Assembly: GCA_913060815.1 (NCBI GenBank)
Contig: CAJXSZ010000002.1
Location: forward strand, 124,001-188,000
Direction: 5' to 3'
Source of the DNA: an uncultured Sulfitobacter sp.
GTDB lineage: Bacteria > Pseudomonadota > Alphaproteobacteria > Rhodobacterales > Rhodobacteraceae
DNA: 64,000 nt
The first letter of the stretch is position 1. Each line of letters begins with the position of its first letter. The notes beneath the pieces are model-generated. The model was not told the DNA's origin. It searched no databases and saw only the letters and a list, made by a program, of their open reading frames with translations. The translations under genes and the position numbers were made by a program. Shown here one piece after another: positions 34,165 to 41,987 of the stretch.

Positions 34165-34949
34165 CAGCGCACCTGTGTCGTGGCACTCATCATCTGATCC
34201 ACAGCAGAGATGACTTTTGCATTCATTTCATACCCGCGCTGCGCCTCGATGAGCTCGGTAATCTCTCGCACGGCATCAACAGAGCTATCCTCCAAGTATC
34301 CCTGACGCAGTGTGCCAAGGCCGTCCTCACCAGGGGATGCTACAAGCGCAGGACCAGAAGCCTCGGTTTCGAGAAACATATTGCTTCCGATTGCCTCGAG
34401 TCCTTTGGAGTTCGTAAATCCTGTCAGCGTGAATTGACCCAAGAGCTGGCCCGCTGCCGCATCATCAAAGTAGGCGTAGACCTCGCCGCTGGCATTAATC
34501 GAAATACTTCGAGCATCGGCCGGAACGGTAATCTCCGGACCTACAGGGAAGCCTTCCGAGGTGACGATCAGACCCTCACCGGTCCGCTGTAGACTACCAT
34601 CTCGGGTATAAGCCGTTTGCCCACTTGGTAACGTAACTTCGAGATATCCGAGCCCTTCGATTGCGACATCAAGGTCCCCATTCGTGGCAGACAAAGCGCC
34701 TTGTTGCAGATGGATACTAACTGCGGCAGGGCGGACGCCTAGGCCAAGCTGGACACCCGTTGGCAATACCGTACCGTCCGACGCATTTACTGATCCTGCA
34801 CGCGCCATCTGCTGATAGTGCAGGTCAGCGAATTCCGCCCGACGTGCGTTGTAACCCGTGGTGCTCATATTCGCGAGGTTGTTTGAAATAGTCTCAACCC
34901 GCATCTGCTGAGCACTCATTCCTGTCGCAGCAATCTTTAAGGCGCGCAT
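34164..34949 (-). CDS. flgG: Flagellar distal rod protein FlgG
   Basis: A 261-residue rod protein with the N-terminal signature KIAATGMSAQQMRVETISNN then LANMSTTGYNARRAEF, the FlgG-type core (LDVAIEGLGYLEVTLPSGQT) and the terminal helix SVDAVREITELIEAQRGYEM. It makes the distal rod that passes through the P and L rings. It follows flgF after 12 bp. Confidence 0.95.
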   Translation of the reverse strand: MRALKIAATGMSAQQMRVETISNNLANMSTTGYNARRAEFADLHYQQMARAGSVNASDGTVLPTGVQLGLGVRPAAVSIHLQQGALSATNGDLDVAIEGLGYLEVTLPSGQTAYTRDGSLQRTGEGLIVTSEGFPVGPEITVPADARSISINASGEVYAYFDDAAAGQLLGQFTLTGFTNSKGLEAIGSNMFLETEASGPALVASPGEDGLGTLRQGYLEDSSVDAVREITELIEAQRGYEMNAKVISAVDQMMSATTQVR

Positions 34950-34961
34950 TGGCTCTCTCCT

Positions 34962-35681
34962 TTATTGAGTCTGTGTGAGGGTTTTGACGGCGGCACGAAC
35001 GCGCTCATCTTCGGTTTTGAGAAAGCTCTGACCCATCTCATAGGCGCGTTGCACCTCGATCATCCTGCTCAGCTCGAGCAACGGGTTCACATTCGACCCC
35101 TCAACAAACCCTTGAAGCACGCGCGCGTCTTCCGCAGGTTCATCCCCTGCCTCGGCACGAAACATCACACCATCCTCGCGGACCATTTCCAATGGCTCCA
35201 GCGGCCGTACAATCGCCATTTGCCCCACTGGCGCGCCATCAACGCTAAGCGTACCATCAGAAGATACGGCAAGCTTCCCGGCACCTGTCGGCACAAAAAG
35301 TGGCGCACGTCCCGCATCCAACACTGGGAACCCGTCAGGAGTTACCAACTGACCCTCCGCATCGGGGGAGAAGGCCCCTGCCCGCGTTAATCTGTCTCCC
35401 ATAGGCGTCTGGATGACAAAGTACCCGTCACCCTCAATCGCAAAATCGAATGTGCTGTTTGTTTGACGCAGACCGCCCTGTTCGAAGGATGTCTTACCAA
35501 TGTTACCCTGCCCCATCGACAGCGACGCCGCATCATCAACTGACTTTACGTATTCGGAAAAAACAACACCTTCCGCGCGGAAGCCTGTCGTCGCGGCGTT
35601 CGCGATATTGTTTGCTACGACTTGCATTTCGCGCTGCAGACCGGACTGCCGACTAAGGGTGATGTAACTAGTGCTTTCCAT
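34962..35681 (-). CDS. flgF: Flagellar proximal rod protein FlgF
   Basis: A 239-residue rod protein resembling FlgG but shorter, with SRQSGLQREMQVVANNIANA near the N-terminus, FAIEGDGYFVIQTPMGDRLT in the core and LLELSRMIEVQRAYEMGQSF at the C-terminus. The absence of the longer FlgG insert and the order flgF-flgG support FlgF. It lies three bases downstream of fliQ. Confidence 0.92.
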   Translation of the reverse strand: MESTSYITLSRQSGLQREMQVVANNIANAATTGFRAEGVVFSEYVKSVDDAASLSMGQGNIGKTSFEQGGLRQTNSTFDFAIEGDGYFVIQTPMGDRLTRAGAFSPDAEGQLVTPDGFPVLDAGRAPLFVPTGAGKLAVSSDGTLSVDGAPVGQMAIVRPLEPLEMVREDGVMFRAEAGDEPAEDARVLQGFVEGSNVNPLLELSRMIEVQRAYEMGQSFLKTEDERVRAAVKTLTQTQ

Positions 35682-35684
35682 TTT

Positions 35685-35954
35685 TTATCCTCCAATGATG
35701 AGCGGGATGATCTGGTCGTGGAAAAATGCGACAAGAGTATTGGTCATGAAGTGCATCGACATCCAGAACACGACCGCAATCGCGGCAAGTTTCGGAACAA
35801 AAGTCAGGGTCATTTCCTGCACAGACGTGAGCGCCTGCACGAGCCCGATTGACACCCCTGTAACCAGAGCAGCAATCAGGATCGGAAGTGAGATGATAAA
35901 CGCGACCCATAGCCCCTGACGCATGGTGTCAAAGAACACCAATTCGTCCATCAT
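35685..35954 (-). CDS. fliQ: Flagellar export gate protein FliQ
   Basis: An 89-residue protein with two membrane helices (WVAFIISLPILIAALVTGVS and LAAIAVVFWMSMHFMTNTL) joined by the conserved GLVQALTSVQEMTLTFVPK. It is the smallest subunit of the FliPQR pore. It is inserted between fliE and flgF in the rod operon, unlike in enterobacteria. The start overlaps the fliE stop by one base. Confidence 0.94.
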   Translation of the reverse strand: MMDELVFFDTMRQGLWVAFIISLPILIAALVTGVSIGLVQALTSVQEMTLTFVPKLAAIAVVFWMSMHFMTNTLVAFFHDQIIPLIIGG

Positions 35955-36238
35955 TAGACGGGCATCCGCAAAATTTCCTGATAGGCTTCGACGACCTTGT
36001 TCCGGACACTCACAGCGGTCTCAACCGCCAGCTCAGTCTGAGCAAGTGCCTGTACCAATGCATGGGGATCCGCATTACCCATCATCGTGGATTGGGCAAC
36101 TGTTTCGGAATGCGCCAATGTCGCGGCAAAATCGCCGGCGATATTGCGCATCACAGCCGCCGCACCCCCTTCAGCCGGAGCCGTAGCGGGTTTTGAGGAC
36201 GCATAATTCTGAACTGCGGTAAGTGAATTCAATTCCAT
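35954..36238 (-). CDS. fliE: Flagellar hook-basal body protein FliE
   Basis: A 94-residue rod-MS ring connector. The family C-terminus is clear: AQSTMMGNADPHALVQALAQ then TELAVETAVSVRNKVVEAYQ and EILRMPV. It is the first rod component exported and links FliF/FliP to FlgB. It lies between flgC and fliQ. Confidence 0.93.
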   Translation of the reverse strand: MELNSLTAVQNYASSKPATAPAEGGAAAVMRNIAGDFAATLAHSETVAQSTMMGNADPHALVQALAQTELAVETAVSVRNKVVEAYQEILRMPV

Positions 36239-36297
36239 TCTGGAACTCCTTTATAGTGAGGTAAGGTTCACGCGAGTGCGTAAAGTCTTGGCTATTA

Positions 36298-36690
36298 TTA
36301 GTTGCGAAGTAGCTGCATCAGGCTGCTCGACATTTTCCGTGCCTGATCAAACATTTTCAGGTTCGCTTCATAGCTGCGCTGTGCTTCACGCGCGTCGGCT
36401 AATTCGATCAAAAGGTTCACATTAGAGCCTGAATACTGTCCTGTTTCATCCGCTAATGGATGCGCAGGGTCGTAAATCTGTGACAAGTCTGTCTGATCCA
36501 AACGCACGCGCCCAACAGAAACTTCAGAGACCCGATCACCCTGACCAAGCGCCGTCTCGAAGGAGACTAGCTTACGGCGATACCCTGGTGTGTCGGCATT
36601 CGAGATATTCTCGGAGAGGTGACGAAGTCGTTGCGCTTGGGCCTGCATTCCGCTGGCTGATACGGAACGGGCAGATGAAAAATCTGACAT
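36298..36690 (-). CDS. flgC: Flagellar proximal rod protein FlgC
   Basis: A 130-residue rod protein with the signature SASGMQAQAQRLRHLSENIS then NADTPGYRRK and the C-terminal YSGSNVNLLIELADAREAQR then SYEANLKMF. Length and order behind flgB are normal. Confidence 0.94.
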   Translation of the reverse strand: MSDFSSARSVSASGMQAQAQRLRHLSENISNADTPGYRRKLVSFETALGQGDRVSEVSVGRVRLDQTDLSQIYDPAHPLADETGQYSGSNVNLLIELADAREAQRSYEANLKMFDQARKMSSSLMQLLRN

Positions 36691-36701
36691 TACGGTCTCC
36701 T

Positions 36702-37088
36702 TTAATTCGTACGGGATGCGGTGCGCAAAACGTCGAGCGCCGACTTGTAGATCGCCAGCGCGCGATCGTGGTGGCTTTTTGCTTGAGCAGCCTTCAGCAA
36801 CTCACCCTCAAGGGAGATGGTATTTTCATTTGGATTGTCGGTTTTACGCATATCCGTCGGCGTCATTTGGAATGCAGTATTGCTGCCATTCAAATGTCCT
36901 TCGCGGGTCACGCGTTGATTCCCCGCGCTGTCCGGCCCGGAATATAGCGTAGAAAAAGGAGCTAGCTCCCTCCCTACATATCCAGGTGTATCGCTATTTG
37001 CGACGTTCTGAGCGATGAGCGCCTGACTTTGCGCGGCATGACCTGCCATCGCAGATGCTGTCTTGAAGACGGATAAATTTTCAAACAT
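36702..37088 (-). CDS. flgB: Flagellar proximal rod protein FlgB
   Basis: A 128-residue rod protein. The open frame continues upstream to 37160, but ATG at 37086-37088 with GGGAGA in front gives the family N-terminus MFENLSVFKTASAMAGHA. ALIAQNVANSDTPGYVGREL is the conserved rod motif. It heads the flgB-flgC-fliE-fliQ-flgF-flgG-flgA-flgH-fliL2 operon and is divergent from fliI across ~80 bp. Confidence 0.92.
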   Translation of the reverse strand: MFENLSVFKTASAMAGHAAQSQALIAQNVANSDTPGYVGRELAPFSTLYSGPDSAGNQRVTREGHLNGSNTAFQMTPTDMRKTDNPNENTISLEGELLKAAQAKSHHDRALAIYKSALDVLRTASRTN

Positions 37089-37168
37089 CGGGATTCTCCC
37101 TGCTGCGGTTTCACAAAGGCTTAAGGGTGATTCCTTTAGAAACAGTGAGCAACAACCCAAGGAAAATC
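37089..37168. promoter_or_regulatory. Divergent flgB / fliI control region
   Basis: This 80-bp gap must hold both promoters. It contains CTTAAGGGTGATTCCTTTAG (37120-37139), with a TTAA half-site but no second half-site at the CtrA spacing. The 11-mer TAAGGGTGATT (37122-37132) recurs at 3133-3143 in front of the short-ORF RNA locus. Confidence 0.35.
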
Positions 37169-38506
37169 ATGACAGATGCTTCACTCATCGACGGACTCGT
37201 GGCTCACATCGCAAGCCTCAAGCCTGTCCGCCCCGTCGGAAAAGTGAGCCGCGCAGACGGCGCGACGCTTCATATTAGGGGGCTGGAAGGCGATGCTTCC
37301 CTAGGTGATGGCCTGCAGGTCTATCGAAAACGCGGCGCGCCCTTGAGCGGGGAGGTCGTTCAAATTAAAGACGATAGCTTGGTAATGTTGGCCGAAGATC
37401 GACCTGAGGGCGTCAGCTTGGGTGACCGTGTTTCGCTGCTCTCGCCCGCAATGATTGCCCCTTCGTCAAACTGGCTCGGGCGGATTATCGATCCTTTGGG
37501 AAACCCTCTGGACGGGAAACCTCTGTTACGGGGCGCTCATGAACGCCGCCTACTTTGCCCACCACCAAAAGCGGCAGGCCGTCGCCCCTTTGGTCAGCGG
37601 TTGAGTACAGGAATGGCTGTTACAAATACGATGCTTCCCCTTGTGCAAGGGCAGCGCATGGGTCTGTTCGCTGGCTCAGGTGTGGGTAAATCAACTCTTC
37701 TTGGACAGTTTGCACGCCACATGGACGCTGATGTCGTTGTAATTGCAATGATCGGCGAACGCGGCAGGGAATTGCGCCATTTTGTGGATGAAGTCCTTGG
37801 GAAAGATGGGTTGGCGCGGGCCGTTGTCGTCGCTGCGACGTCCGATCAGTCACCCCTTTTGCGGCGGCGCTGTGCATGGACGGCTATGGCTGTCGCTGAA
37901 CACTATCGCGATCAGGGTAGATCCGTGTTGTTCTTGGCAGATTCGATTACACGATTTGCGGAGGCACATCGCGAGGTCGCCGTTGCGGCTGGAGAAGCGC
38001 CCGTACTGCGCGGTTATCCTCCTTCGACAACACATCTGATAACCTCACTATGTGAACGCGCAGGGCCAGGTATGGGTTCTCAGGGTGATATTACTGCAAT
38101 TCTTAGCGTTCTTGTCGCGGGTTCGGATATGGATGAACCTATTGCCGATATCTTACGTGGCGTATTGGACGGCCATATCGTCTTGGACCGCTCTATCGCC
38201 GAGCGAGGTCGATTTCCCGCGATTGATGTGCTGCGTTCAGTTTCCCGAAGCCTGCCGGCAGCTGCGACAGCGCGGGAAAACGAGATTCTGGCGCAGGCTC
38301 GAAAGATGCTAGGCCTCTATGATGAAAACGCGATGATGATCCGTGCAGGTCTCTACTCGTCTGGCACCGACCCTGAAGTCGACAAAGCGATACAGTTCTA
38401 TCCTGAAATAGAATCTTTCATGGCCAAGACAGAAGCCGACGATCCCCAAAGAAGTTTCAGCCAGCTTGAACTCATCATGCGGCGTGCGGGCATTTCAAAG
38501 TCTTAA
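37169..38506 (+). CDS. fliI: Flagellum-specific export ATPase FliI
   Basis: A 445-residue ATPase powering flagellar protein export. Walker A is GLFAGSGVGKSTLLGQFARH, then MIGERGRELRHFVDEVLG and the DE-rich Walker B region SVLFLADSITRFAEAHREVA, followed by GEAPVLRGYPPSTTHLITSL; all are typical. ATG at 37169 with AAGGAA upstream is chosen; a GTG at 37127 would add 14 residues not found in relatives. The end overlaps the convergent DUF1217 gene by four bases. Its regulator FliH is encoded ~16 kb away. Confidence 0.95.
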   Translation: MTDASLIDGLVAHIASLKPVRPVGKVSRADGATLHIRGLEGDASLGDGLQVYRKRGAPLSGEVVQIKDDSLVMLAEDRPEGVSLGDRVSLLSPAMIAPSSNWLGRIIDPLGNPLDGKPLLRGAHERRLLCPPPKAAGRRPFGQRLSTGMAVTNTMLPLVQGQRMGLFAGSGVGKSTLLGQFARHMDADVVVIAMIGERGRELRHFVDEVLGKDGLARAVVVAATSDQSPLLRRRCAWTAMAVAEHYRDQGRSVLFLADSITRFAEAHREVAVAAGEAPVLRGYPPSTTHLITSLCERAGPGMGSQGDITAILSVLVAGSDMDEPIADILRGVLDGHIVLDRSIAERGRFPAIDVLRSVSRSLPAAATARENEILAQARKMLGLYDENAMMIRAGLYSSGTDPEVDKAIQFYPEIESFMAKTEADDPQRSFSQLELIMRRAGISKS

Positions 38507-39294
38507 CCCCCACGCAAAAGCGTCAATGCAATAGAGTTTGAAGAGAAGGAACTGTTGAATTGAGAAATCTGATCACGAACGATATATTTTGTTATCAAAT
38601 CTTGCACGGCTTCGGGATCGCTGAAAATACTCAGGTCATCCGTACCAAACTCACTCTTCGCACGTTCCTTAAAGACCTTCAGCTGTTGATCAATATCAAT
38701 CTGGCCAAATGAAGAGGGAAGGTTAAGTGCCTTTTCAAACAAATTTCGAAGCGGCGGCTCCCCCATTAGGGTGAACCATTTCGCATCGTTAGACATGTCC
38801 TCTTCCGCCAAACCACCCATTTCACGCTCAGCATAGAGCGCAAAACGCATTGATTCATTCTGTTGACCAGCAGCGACTTCAAACTCGATTGCCTCATACC
38901 GATCAATAATGGCTTCAGCAAAAACAGGCTGCCCCGTCTTTAAGAATTCTCCCGGGCCAAAGCCGAAGGCCTGCGACATTTCTTTATATCGTGGATCAGT
39001 AAACCGATTGGCCAGTGCGTCATCATTCACACTGCCTTCTTCAAGAATTTTTCGGATGAAAAACTGGCTGTTGATGTCATCCTGAAGACCAAATGCGCCA
39101 AGCGCCACAGTCAGCAGTTGTCGATCATCGACAAGCTGTTCAGCCGTTTCGATCTTGCCAATGTTCTCACGAAAATAGTCAGTAGTACGTTGAAGCTGCG
39201 CACTTTGCGTGAACGCACTGAACTGATTATCATAGGTCGCTTGTAAAAAACGCCACCCACCCAAACCGCCGATAGGTATTACGGGCTGAAACAT
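38503..39294 (-). CDS. DUF1217-type flagellar protein
   Basis: A 263-residue protein of the alphaproteobacterial DUF1217 kind: helical, soluble, with repeated patterns such as ANRFTDPRYKEMSQAFGFGP and TGQPVFAEAIIDRYEAIEFE followed by VAAGQQNESMRFALYAERE. Such genes sit in flagellar clusters of rhizobia and Rhodobacterales, but no biochemical function is established. It overlaps flbT by one base, suggesting co-expression with flagellin regulation. Confidence 0.82.
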   Translation of the reverse strand: MFQPVIPIGGLGGWRFLQATYDNQFSAFTQSAQLQRTTDYFRENIGKIETAEQLVDDRQLLTVALGAFGLQDDINSQFFIRKILEEGSVNDDALANRFTDPRYKEMSQAFGFGPGEFLKTGQPVFAEAIIDRYEAIEFEVAAGQQNESMRFALYAEREMGGLAEEDMSNDAKWFTLMGEPPLRNLFEKALNLPSSFGQIDIDQQLKVFKERAKSEFGTDDLSIFSDPEAVQDLITKYIVRDQISQFNSSFSSNSIALTLLRGG

Positions 39295-39698
39295 CAGTTT
39301 GGCCGCACGGCCAGTAGCCGCTCTTCACGGTCGAGAAGGGACCGCAGTGCTTTCAAAGTGCGGTAGTGCTGCTTTTCGATGATGGCCTGGCTGGCTTCCG
39401 CCAAAAGCTGTCGACTGTCCGGATCCGTGAAAACCTGACTAAGCTCTTCAATCTGCTGTAAAAGGGGTAAATGCGCTGCATCCGCTTCCCGATCCCCGGA
39501 CAGGACAAGCTGAACGGCGAATAGGGCGCGACGCACGGGCGTCTTCGCATCTTCAGGGTGGATCGCATCGCGCAGACGCAAAATTTTCGCATCCGGCGTC
39601 ATTATGGCCAACCGGCTGCGTCGATCACCATTCTCTATCACAGCACCATTGATCAGCACCCGCTCTTTTGGACCCAGCTTAAGGACAAGACCACTCAT
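39294..39698 (-). CDS. flbT: Flagellin translation regulator FlbT
   Basis: A 134-residue protein matching FlbT (LVLKLGPKERVLINGAVIEN, LRDAIHPEDAKTPVRRALFA, LEQ-type helices to the end). In Caulobacter FlbT binds the 5' untranslated region of flagellin mRNA and promotes its decay when the hook is unfinished. The ATG at 39696-39698 is preferred over a TTG four codons earlier. It lies in the flagellin-flaF-flbT series, and the long structured flagellin leader is a natural target here. Confidence 0.92.
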   Translation of the reverse strand: MSGLVLKLGPKERVLINGAVIENGDRRSRLAIMTPDAKILRLRDAIHPEDAKTPVRRALFAVQLVLSGDREADAAHLPLLQQIEELSQVFTDPDSRQLLAEASQAIIEKQHYRTLKALRSLLDREERLLAVRPN

Positions 39699-39711
39699 GT
39701 TGGATTCCAAT

Positions 39712-40065
39712 CTATTTCAAGCCACGCAAAATTGCGGTGTTCACCTCTAGAAGAGGAATGGCTGTGTCAGTCCGCGCGAGTACTTTGCGGGTATGTTGTT
39801 CGGTGAACTGCGCCAGATAGATCAACCGTCCTCGCAGATCATCTGGCAGCAGGTTGTCAGGGTGCGCAACGTCTTGTGCCAATTTGCGCCAGAGCGTCTG
39901 ATTTTCATGTATGGCCTCTACGAGCTTGTTAAAATTCTTGTCTTGCATCGCTGTTTTCATTCGCGAGGTTATGCGCGCGATCACGTCATATTCAGCGCGG
40001 CGTGACGACCTCAATGGCGCAGCATTTGGAGCATAGCCCTGATGGGCAAGAGTTGTTGCGTTCAC
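39712..40065 (-). CDS. flaF: Flagellin regulator FlaF
   Basis: A 117-residue helical protein of the FlaF family (RRAEYDVIARITSRMKTAMQ; FNKLVEAIHENQTLWRKLAQ; LRGRLIYLAQFTEQHTRKVL). FlaF acts with and against FlbT to promote flagellin synthesis and secretion. The GTG start at 40063-40065 follows AGGGA. It is just downstream of flagellin, after a GC-rich stem-loop. Confidence 0.92.
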   Translation of the reverse strand: MNATTLAHQGYAPNAAPLRSSRRAEYDVIARITSRMKTAMQDKNFNKLVEAIHENQTLWRKLAQDVAHPDNLLPDDLRGRLIYLAQFTEQHTRKVLARTDTAIPLLEVNTAILRGLK

Positions 40066-40094
40066 GATTGTCCCTACTCATTATTAGCTGTGCT

Positions 40095-40118
40095 GGGGGC
40101 GCGCAAAAACACGCCCCC
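40095..40118 (-). terminator. GC-rich stem-loop after the flagellin gene
   Basis: GGGGGCG (40095-40101) pairs perfectly with CGCCCCC (40112-40118) around a ten-base loop in the flagellin-flaF gap. No U-run follows in the minus-strand transcript, so it may be a leaky terminator or a 3' stabiliser separating abundant flagellin mRNA from flaF-flbT. Confidence 0.5.
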
Positions 40119-40141
40119 AAACGATTTTAAAACCCAGCGTC

Positions 40142-40984
40142 TTAACGGAAGAGAGACAGGATTGTCTGCGGTGCCTGATTGGCAATCGACAACGCCTGAA
40201 CACCAAGCTGCTGCTGTGTCTGCAGCGCCTGAAGCTTGGCTGATGCAGCTTCCATATCTGTATCGACGAGTGCGCCAATACCAGATGTCAGAGCATCAGA
40301 CAGTTTCGAGACGAAATTCTGCTGGTCGTCGATACGCTGCGCGCTTGTGCCCAAGTTGGCAGCGCCTGTAATTGCCGCCTCAAGCATCGTGGTCAGGTCG
40401 TCGAAGGCGGTCGCCGCAGTCGCTGCATCCGCAATGGTGGTCAACGTACCACCAGTGACGGTCGCTTCAAGATCAGCAGTAGCAACGTCAATAGTTTCCG
40501 CACTCGGTGAGCCCGAACCAACTCGAGAGATCGAAGAAACTACAGTCATCGAGGTACCACCTGCGCCATCAATATCCGTATTCAGCAGATTTACCCCATT
40601 GAACTGGGACCCCGCGATTGTCGCGTCAACTTGTTCCTTTTTGGCAGCCATCTCAGCTTCGATTTGATCGAAATCAGCACCTTCAGATTGCGCAGAAACG
40701 GCCAACTGCTGCATTTCCTTGAGTGTTTCCACAACAAGTTCCGCACCGGCACTGGCCACCGCCAAGGTTGAACCGCCTGTTGCAAGGCTGTCAGAAACGG
40801 CATCGAGGCTGGATACATCGGATTCCATCACTTTGGAAATGGCCCAGACGGACGCGTTGTCCTTGGCTGTAGCTACTTCTTTACCTGTAGAAATCGCGTT
40901 TTGCGTATCAGTCAGGTTCATGTTGATGGATTTGAGAGTTTGCAGCGCAACCATTGCGCCATTGTTTGTAAGAATGCTCGACAT
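40142..40984 (-). CDS. fliC: Flagellin
   Basis: A 280-residue filament protein. The N-terminal D0/D1 helices (MSSILTNNGAMVALQTLKSI, then NMNLTDTQNAISTGKEVATA) and the C-terminal helix (LQTQQQLGVQALSIANQAPQ, TILSLFR) are typical, and the variable centre is very short. The upstream frame opens to 41035, but ATG at 40982-40984 with GAAAGGAA upstream is the true start. Only one flagellin gene is seen here. The leader upstream is long and rich in hairpins. Confidence 0.95.
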   Translation of the reverse strand: MSSILTNNGAMVALQTLKSINMNLTDTQNAISTGKEVATAKDNASVWAISKVMESDVSSLDAVSDSLATGGSTLAVASAGAELVVETLKEMQQLAVSAQSEGADFDQIEAEMAAKKEQVDATIAGSQFNGVNLLNTDIDGAGGTSMTVVSSISRVGSGSPSAETIDVATADLEATVTGGTLTTIADAATAATAFDDLTTMLEAAITGAANLGTSAQRIDDQQNFVSKLSDALTSGIGALVDTDMEAASAKLQALQTQQQLGVQALSIANQAPQTILSLFR

Positions 40985-41155
40985 TGAAGCATGTTCCTTT
41001 CGTATGGGCGCTTTACGCCCGAGTAACGTCCTCACTGTTGTGGGACAGGAATGCCGTTCTGACTACTGCAGTACCCTACAGGGTGGCCGCGCCATCCGTG
41101 ATCGGATGCCCTCCGAACATGCTCTCTTCAAGCTTTCTAACTTCTTAATGTTCGG
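40985..41155 (-). promoter_or_regulatory. Structured flagellin 5' leader
   Basis: The 255-bp gap upstream of flagellin carries five consecutive inverted repeats: GGGCG/CGCCC (41006-41020), ACCCT/AGGGT (around 41073-41084), the palindrome TACTGCAGTA (41064-41073), CATCCG/CGGATG (41093-41108), and CCGAACAT/ATGTTCGG (41113-41120 and 41148-41155). No sigma28 or sigma54 promoter was obvious. A folded leader is expected if FlbT controls this mRNA. Confidence 0.5.
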
Positions 41156-41239
41156 CACTTCTGTGCTTCGCATTTGAATAAACTGATCCGCACAGTTGTC
41201 TGGCAAAACTCACTTCGCAAAATGAAGCGGTCAAGAAGG

Positions 41240-41593
41240 TCAGGCCCGCTTTTCAAAGTTTGGGCTTGGCTCCATCTCTACTCTCTTTTTCTGCCCCTGC
41301 GCGTCATAGGTATCGAGCGCACTACGTACCTGACGTAGGGCAGCCAATCGTGCTGCAACAGACCTTATTCCTTCCAACGCACCGTCCAGCAAAAGCTGAT
41401 TGCGCTGCAACTTTCCTTCCAACGGTCTTATTTTCTCACGGTTATTCTGCACATCGCCTAACAGCAAATCCACAAGCTTTTCCTTCGCAGGCATCAGAGT
41501 TCCAAGCCCTTCCAGATCCCCTTCCAAAAGAAATGCGCGCTCTTGTTCAAGCAAGGCATCAAGTTTTTCAAATTCGGAATATTCAGTTGTCAT
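41240..41593 (-). CDS. FlgN-like flagellar export chaperone
   Basis: A 117-residue mainly helical acidic/basic protein (YSEFEKLDALLEQERAFLLE; AKEKLVDLLLGDVQNNREKI; AARLAALRQVRSALDTYDAQ). It fits the FlgN family, which guards FlgK and FlgL before export. It overlaps the flgJ-like gene by eleven bases and precedes the flagellin leader. Confidence 0.72.
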   Translation of the reverse strand: MTTEYSEFEKLDALLEQERAFLLEGDLEGLGTLMPAKEKLVDLLLGDVQNNREKIRPLEGKLQRNQLLLDGALEGIRSVAARLAALRQVRSALDTYDAQGQKKRVEMEPSPNFEKRA

Positions 41594-41867
41594 TGTGCTG
41601 CTCCTTCAAAGATTCGAAAAGAGACTGAGCAAGCCCGATCCCGCCACCCTCAACAATATGTTTGGCCTGTTCTTGAACCAAGAATGATCCAAATTGATCC
41701 TCACCTGCGCCCCCACCAAAGCTTTCACTCGTTTTTCCAAGGCCAGCTGATTGGAGCATCTCGGAAAGAAAGGCGGCTTCAAGGTTTTGGGCCGCTTCCA
41801 TGAGAGCCACATCCCGGGAGGAGGCGACCGGACTTGTTGAGGGCAACAATGCAGGAATCGGGATCAT
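41583..41867 (-). CDS. FlgJ-type rod-binding protein, single domain
   Basis: A 94-residue protein equal to the N-terminal rod-capping domain of FlgJ: LMEAAQNLEAAFLSEMLQSA, then GAGEDQFGSFLVQEQAKHIV and GGGIGLAQSLFESL. The muramidase domain of enterobacterial FlgJ is absent, as in many alphaproteobacteria, so wall digestion during rod growth must come from another enzyme. It is divergent from fliK. Confidence 0.82.
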   Translation of the reverse strand: MIPIPALLPSTSPVASSRDVALMEAAQNLEAAFLSEMLQSAGLGKTSESFGGGAGEDQFGSFLVQEQAKHIVEGGGIGLAQSLFESLKEQHNDN

Positions 41868-41987
41868 TGGGAATACTCCTTAAATTGATTGGATTTTGTC
41901 CAGCATGGACGCAAAGCGGTAAACAACTGGTAAGGAGGATTGTGTTTAGCTTTAGGAACTCGCGGCAGAACCCCGAAAGGCATTCAC

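Noticed and set aside
40985-41239. Sigma28- or sigma54-type promoter for flagellin
   Set aside because: No TAAAG-N15-GCCGATAA-like or TGGCAC-N5-TTGCA-like pair was found on the minus strand. The promoter type stays open.
41919-41933. CtrA-like site upstream of fliK (GTAA-N7-GTAA)
   Set aside because: Two mismatches in the half-sites, and it overlaps the region just before the fliK start; too weak to list.
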